Shown: piece by piece, positions 5,756 to 6,897 of the stretch
Position numbering within the stretch: position 1 is the first letter of the stretch
Layout of the letters: each line of letters opens with the position of its first letter
Source: Actinomycetes bacterium
GTDB taxonomy: Bacteria; Actinomycetota; Coriobacteriia; Anaerosomatales; JAJZPX01
Direction: 5' to 3'
NCBI GenBank assembly: GCA_021811025.1
Contig: JAJZPX010000106.1
Coordinates: 1-6,897, forward strand
Length of the DNA: 6,897 nt
Program-made: the position numbers and the translations under genes
The notes under the pieces: generated by a model
The model's input: only the letters and a program-made list of their open reading frames with translations
The model's database searches: none
Told to the model about the DNA's origin: nothing

Positions 5756-5759
5756 GAGG
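5754..5759 (+). promoter_or_regulatory. Ribosome-binding site deciding the GTG start of truA
   Basis: AGGAGG overlaps the ecfT stop codon and lies 7 nt before GTG 5767. It selects this start over the long open extension that runs backwards through ecfT in the same frame. Confidence 0.8.
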
Positions 5760-5766
5760 CGTCAGG

Positions 5767-6558
5767 GTGGCGGGGACGACGGTGCTGGTGGTCGCGTACG
5801 ACGGCGCGCCGTTCGCCGGCTTTGCGAGGCAGGACGGGCAGCTTACGGTGCAGGGCCGGCTGGAGGGCGCGCTAGGGACCGCGCTGCGGCGCCGCGTGGA
5901 GACCGAGTGCGCGGGCCGCACGGACGCCGGGGTGCACGCCCTCGGGCAGGTGGTGAGCTTCCCGTCGGAGGACGCCGACCCGAACGCCGCGGCGCTCGTC
6001 CGCTCGCTGAATGCGCTCGCAGGGCCGGAGATCGTCGTCCGAGGCGTGCGCTTCGCGCCCGCGGGCTTCAGCGCGCGCCACGACGCGCTGGCGCGCGAGT
6101 ACCGATATCGGCTCGTGCCGGGCTCCGTGCCGCCGCTCTTCCTGAGGGACGCAGCGTGGTGGGTGAAGGGGCCGCTCGATCTGGACGCGATGCGCGAGGG
6201 AGCAGCGCACCTCATGGGCGAGCACGACTTCGCCGCGTTCTGCACCGCCGAGACGGCGCGGCGGTTGCAGACGGCGACCGGCAGAGGGACGCTTCGGAGC
6301 ATCGATCTCCTCGAGATAGGGACGGCGTGCGAGTTGGGCGAGCAGGAGGTCGTCGTCCGCGTGCGGGGCCGAGCGTTCCTGCACTCCATGGTGCGCATCG
6401 TCGCCGGGACCCTGGTTGAGGTCGGGCGAGGAAAGCGCGAACCGGGATGGGTGGGCGAGGCGCTCGCGTCCCGCGATCGTTCCGCCGCCGGCCCGACCGC
6501 GCCCGCACGCGGCCTCGTGCTGTGGCGCGTCACGTACCCGGAGGGGCTGTTGCGGTAG
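5767..6558 (+). CDS. truA: tRNA pseudouridine(38-40) synthase TruA
   Basis: TruA converts uridines 38-40 in the tRNA anticodon stem-loop to pseudouridine, which supports reading-frame maintenance and decoding. The 263-residue product begins VLVVAYDGAPFAGFARQ and has the catalytic-loop motif AGRTDAGVHALGQVVSF, where D53 corresponds to the E. coli nucleophile D60. Later conserved blocks are LAREYRYRLV, HDFAAFCTAE, FLHSMVRIVAGTLVEVGRGK and GLVLWRVTYPEGLL. Length is normal. The start is GTG 5767 with AGGAGG 7 nt upstream. The frame is open upstream to 5128, but that part is an out-of-frame shadow of ecfT. It lies 11 nt after ecfT, the same neighbourhood as in Bacillus, and is probably co-transcribed with the ECF genes. 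Confidence 0.96.
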   Translation: MAGTTVLVVAYDGAPFAGFARQDGQLTVQGRLEGALGTALRRRVETECAGRTDAGVHALGQVVSFPSEDADPNAAALVRSLNALAGPEIVVRGVRFAPAGFSARHDALAREYRYRLVPGSVPPLFLRDAAWWVKGPLDLDAMREGAAHLMGEHDFAAFCTAETARRLQTATGRGTLRSIDLLEIGTACELGEQEVVVRVRGRAFLHSMVRIVAGTLVEVGRGKREPGWVGEALASRDRSAAGPTAPARGLVLWRVTYPEGLLR

Positions 6559-6631
6559 AAGTCGCGGCCACGGGTATCAAGTCAGTCGTCGGCGATCGGC
6601 AGTATGGAGACGCCCGGGGCCGTTTGTTACG

Positions 6632-6660
6632 TTGACACCCCTGTGATCCGCGCTTATAGT
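6632..6660 (+). promoter_or_regulatory. Sigma-70-type promoter for rplM
   Basis: A perfect -35 box TTGACA (6632-6637) and a -10 box TATAGT (6655-6660, 5 of 6 matches to TATAAT) are separated by the ideal 17 nt. This stands out in a GC-rich gap between truA and rplM. Transcription would start near 6667, giving a leader of about 60 nt. The repeat ACCCCT (6637-6642) / AGGGGT (6663-6668) brackets the -10 box and might be an operator. The boxes are seen directly; the activity is inferred. Confidence 0.88.
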
Positions 6661-6666
6661 CTAGGG

Positions 6667-6729
6667 GTTCGTCTCCGGAGCCCCGTGAACCTTCGGAAGA
6701 AGAACCTGCTCGGACACGTTGGAGGACCA
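6667..6729 (+). promoter_or_regulatory. rplM mRNA leader, possible autoregulatory structure
   Basis: From the predicted transcription start to the rplM start there are about 63 nt. They contain the palindrome CTCCGGAG (6673-6680), GGTTC (6666-6670, its first base just before the predicted start) complementary to GAACC (6687-6691), and GGAGGA (6721-6726) next to the start codon. L13 represses its own rplM-rpsI operon in E. coli, and L13 leader RNAs are known in Firmicutes. I cannot show that this leader belongs to a known class. Confidence 0.35.
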
Positions 6730-6897
6730 TTGAAGACCTACCACGCCAAGCCCGGCGAGGTGCAGCGCGAGTGGCTGCTCGTTGATGCGACGGACATCCC
6801 GTTGGGGCGCCTCGCGAGCCAGGTGGCCTCGATACTGCGCGGCAAGACCAAGCCGCAGTACACGCCGCACGTGGACACCGGTGACTTCGTCATCGTG
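6730..6897 (+). CDS. rplM: 50S ribosomal protein L13 (5' part)
   Basis: L13 is an early-assembly large-subunit protein that binds 23S rRNA. The 56 visible residues begin MKTYHAKPGEVQREWLLVDA and continue with PLGRLASQVASILRGK and YTPHVDTGDFVIV, unmistakable L13 signatures. The family is about 145 residues, so roughly 60 percent of the gene lies beyond the window. The start is TTG 6730, chosen because L13 proteins begin MKTY and because GGAGGA (6721-6726) lies just upstream, although the spacing is short (3-4 nt). An in-frame GTG at 6685 would add 15 residues (MNLRKKNLLGHVGGP) not typical of L13. A strong promoter is present upstream. rpsI would be expected next. Confidence 0.97.
   Translation, partial: MKTYHAKPGEVQREWLLVDATDIPLGRLASQVASILRGKTKPQYTPHVDTGDFVIV

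Noticed and set aside
5128..5766. Apparent N-terminal extension of truA through ecfT
   Set aside because: The frame stays open by GC bias only. The translation is Arg/Ala repeats, and a proper AGGAGG-N7-GTG start exists at 5767 that gives a standard TruA length.
6559..6631. Possible terminator after truA
   Set aside because: Checked for strong inverted repeats between the truA stop and the rplM -35 box. Only short or distant complementarities are present (for example CGGCC with GGCCG about 50 nt apart), so no terminator is called.
1..6897. Mobile elements, CRISPR arrays, tRNA/rRNA genes, defence or other novel systems
   Set aside because: No direct-repeat arrays, transposase motifs, tRNA cloverleaf or unfamiliar proteins were seen. 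The window is filled by conserved housekeeping genes in a known order.

Overview
This window is a conserved ribosomal-protein/RNA-polymerase (alpha-operon type) locus from a high-GC bacterium. All genes lie on the + strand. The order is infA (3' end), rpmJ, rpsM, rpsK, rpsD, rpoA, rplQ, ecfA1, ecfA2, ecfT, truA, rplM (5' end). The rplQ-ecfA1-ecfA2-ecfT-truA-rplM arrangement is familiar from Gram-positive bacteria such as Bacillus. Here it is combined with rpsD between rpsK and rpoA, strong GC bias, and several GTG/TTG starts. That points to an actinobacterium outside the classical Streptomyces/Mycobacterium group (a Coriobacteriia-like lineage is my best guess) or a GC-rich clostridial relative. 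The taxonomic call is inference from layout and composition only.

Layout. Bases 1-138 are the last 45 codons of IF-1. Bases 139-345 hold no convincing gene but contain a perfect 9-bp hairpin and several competing inverted repeats, and may be a leader or attenuator ahead of rpmJ. Bases 346-3240 are six tightly packed genes for L36, S13, S11, S4, RNA polymerase alpha and L17, with gaps of 1-34 nt. A perfect 13-bp GC-rich hairpin at 3261-3292 looks like the end of this unit. Bases 3316-5755 encode the energizing module of an ECF vitamin/metal transporter (two ATPases and the transmembrane EcfT) with overlapping genes, followed 11 nt later by the tRNA pseudouridine synthase gene truA (5767-6558). 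The 171-nt gap 6559-6729 carries a near-perfect sigma-70-type promoter (TTGACA-N17-TATAGT) and a short leader before rplM, which runs off the window.

How it works together. Everything up to rplQ serves translation initiation, small- and large-subunit assembly and transcription. The ECF module powers micronutrient uptake through substrate-binding S components encoded elsewhere. TruA modifies tRNA anticodon arms. rplM starts a new, separately promoted unit that normally also carries rpsI. I found no mobile element, CRISPR array, defence gene or unfamiliar protein, and I do not think the window hides a new system. The points worth a second look are regulatory: the long infA-rpmJ leader, the terminator with no visible promoter in front of the ECF genes, the inverted repeats around the rplM promoter, and small motif variants in the ECF proteins.
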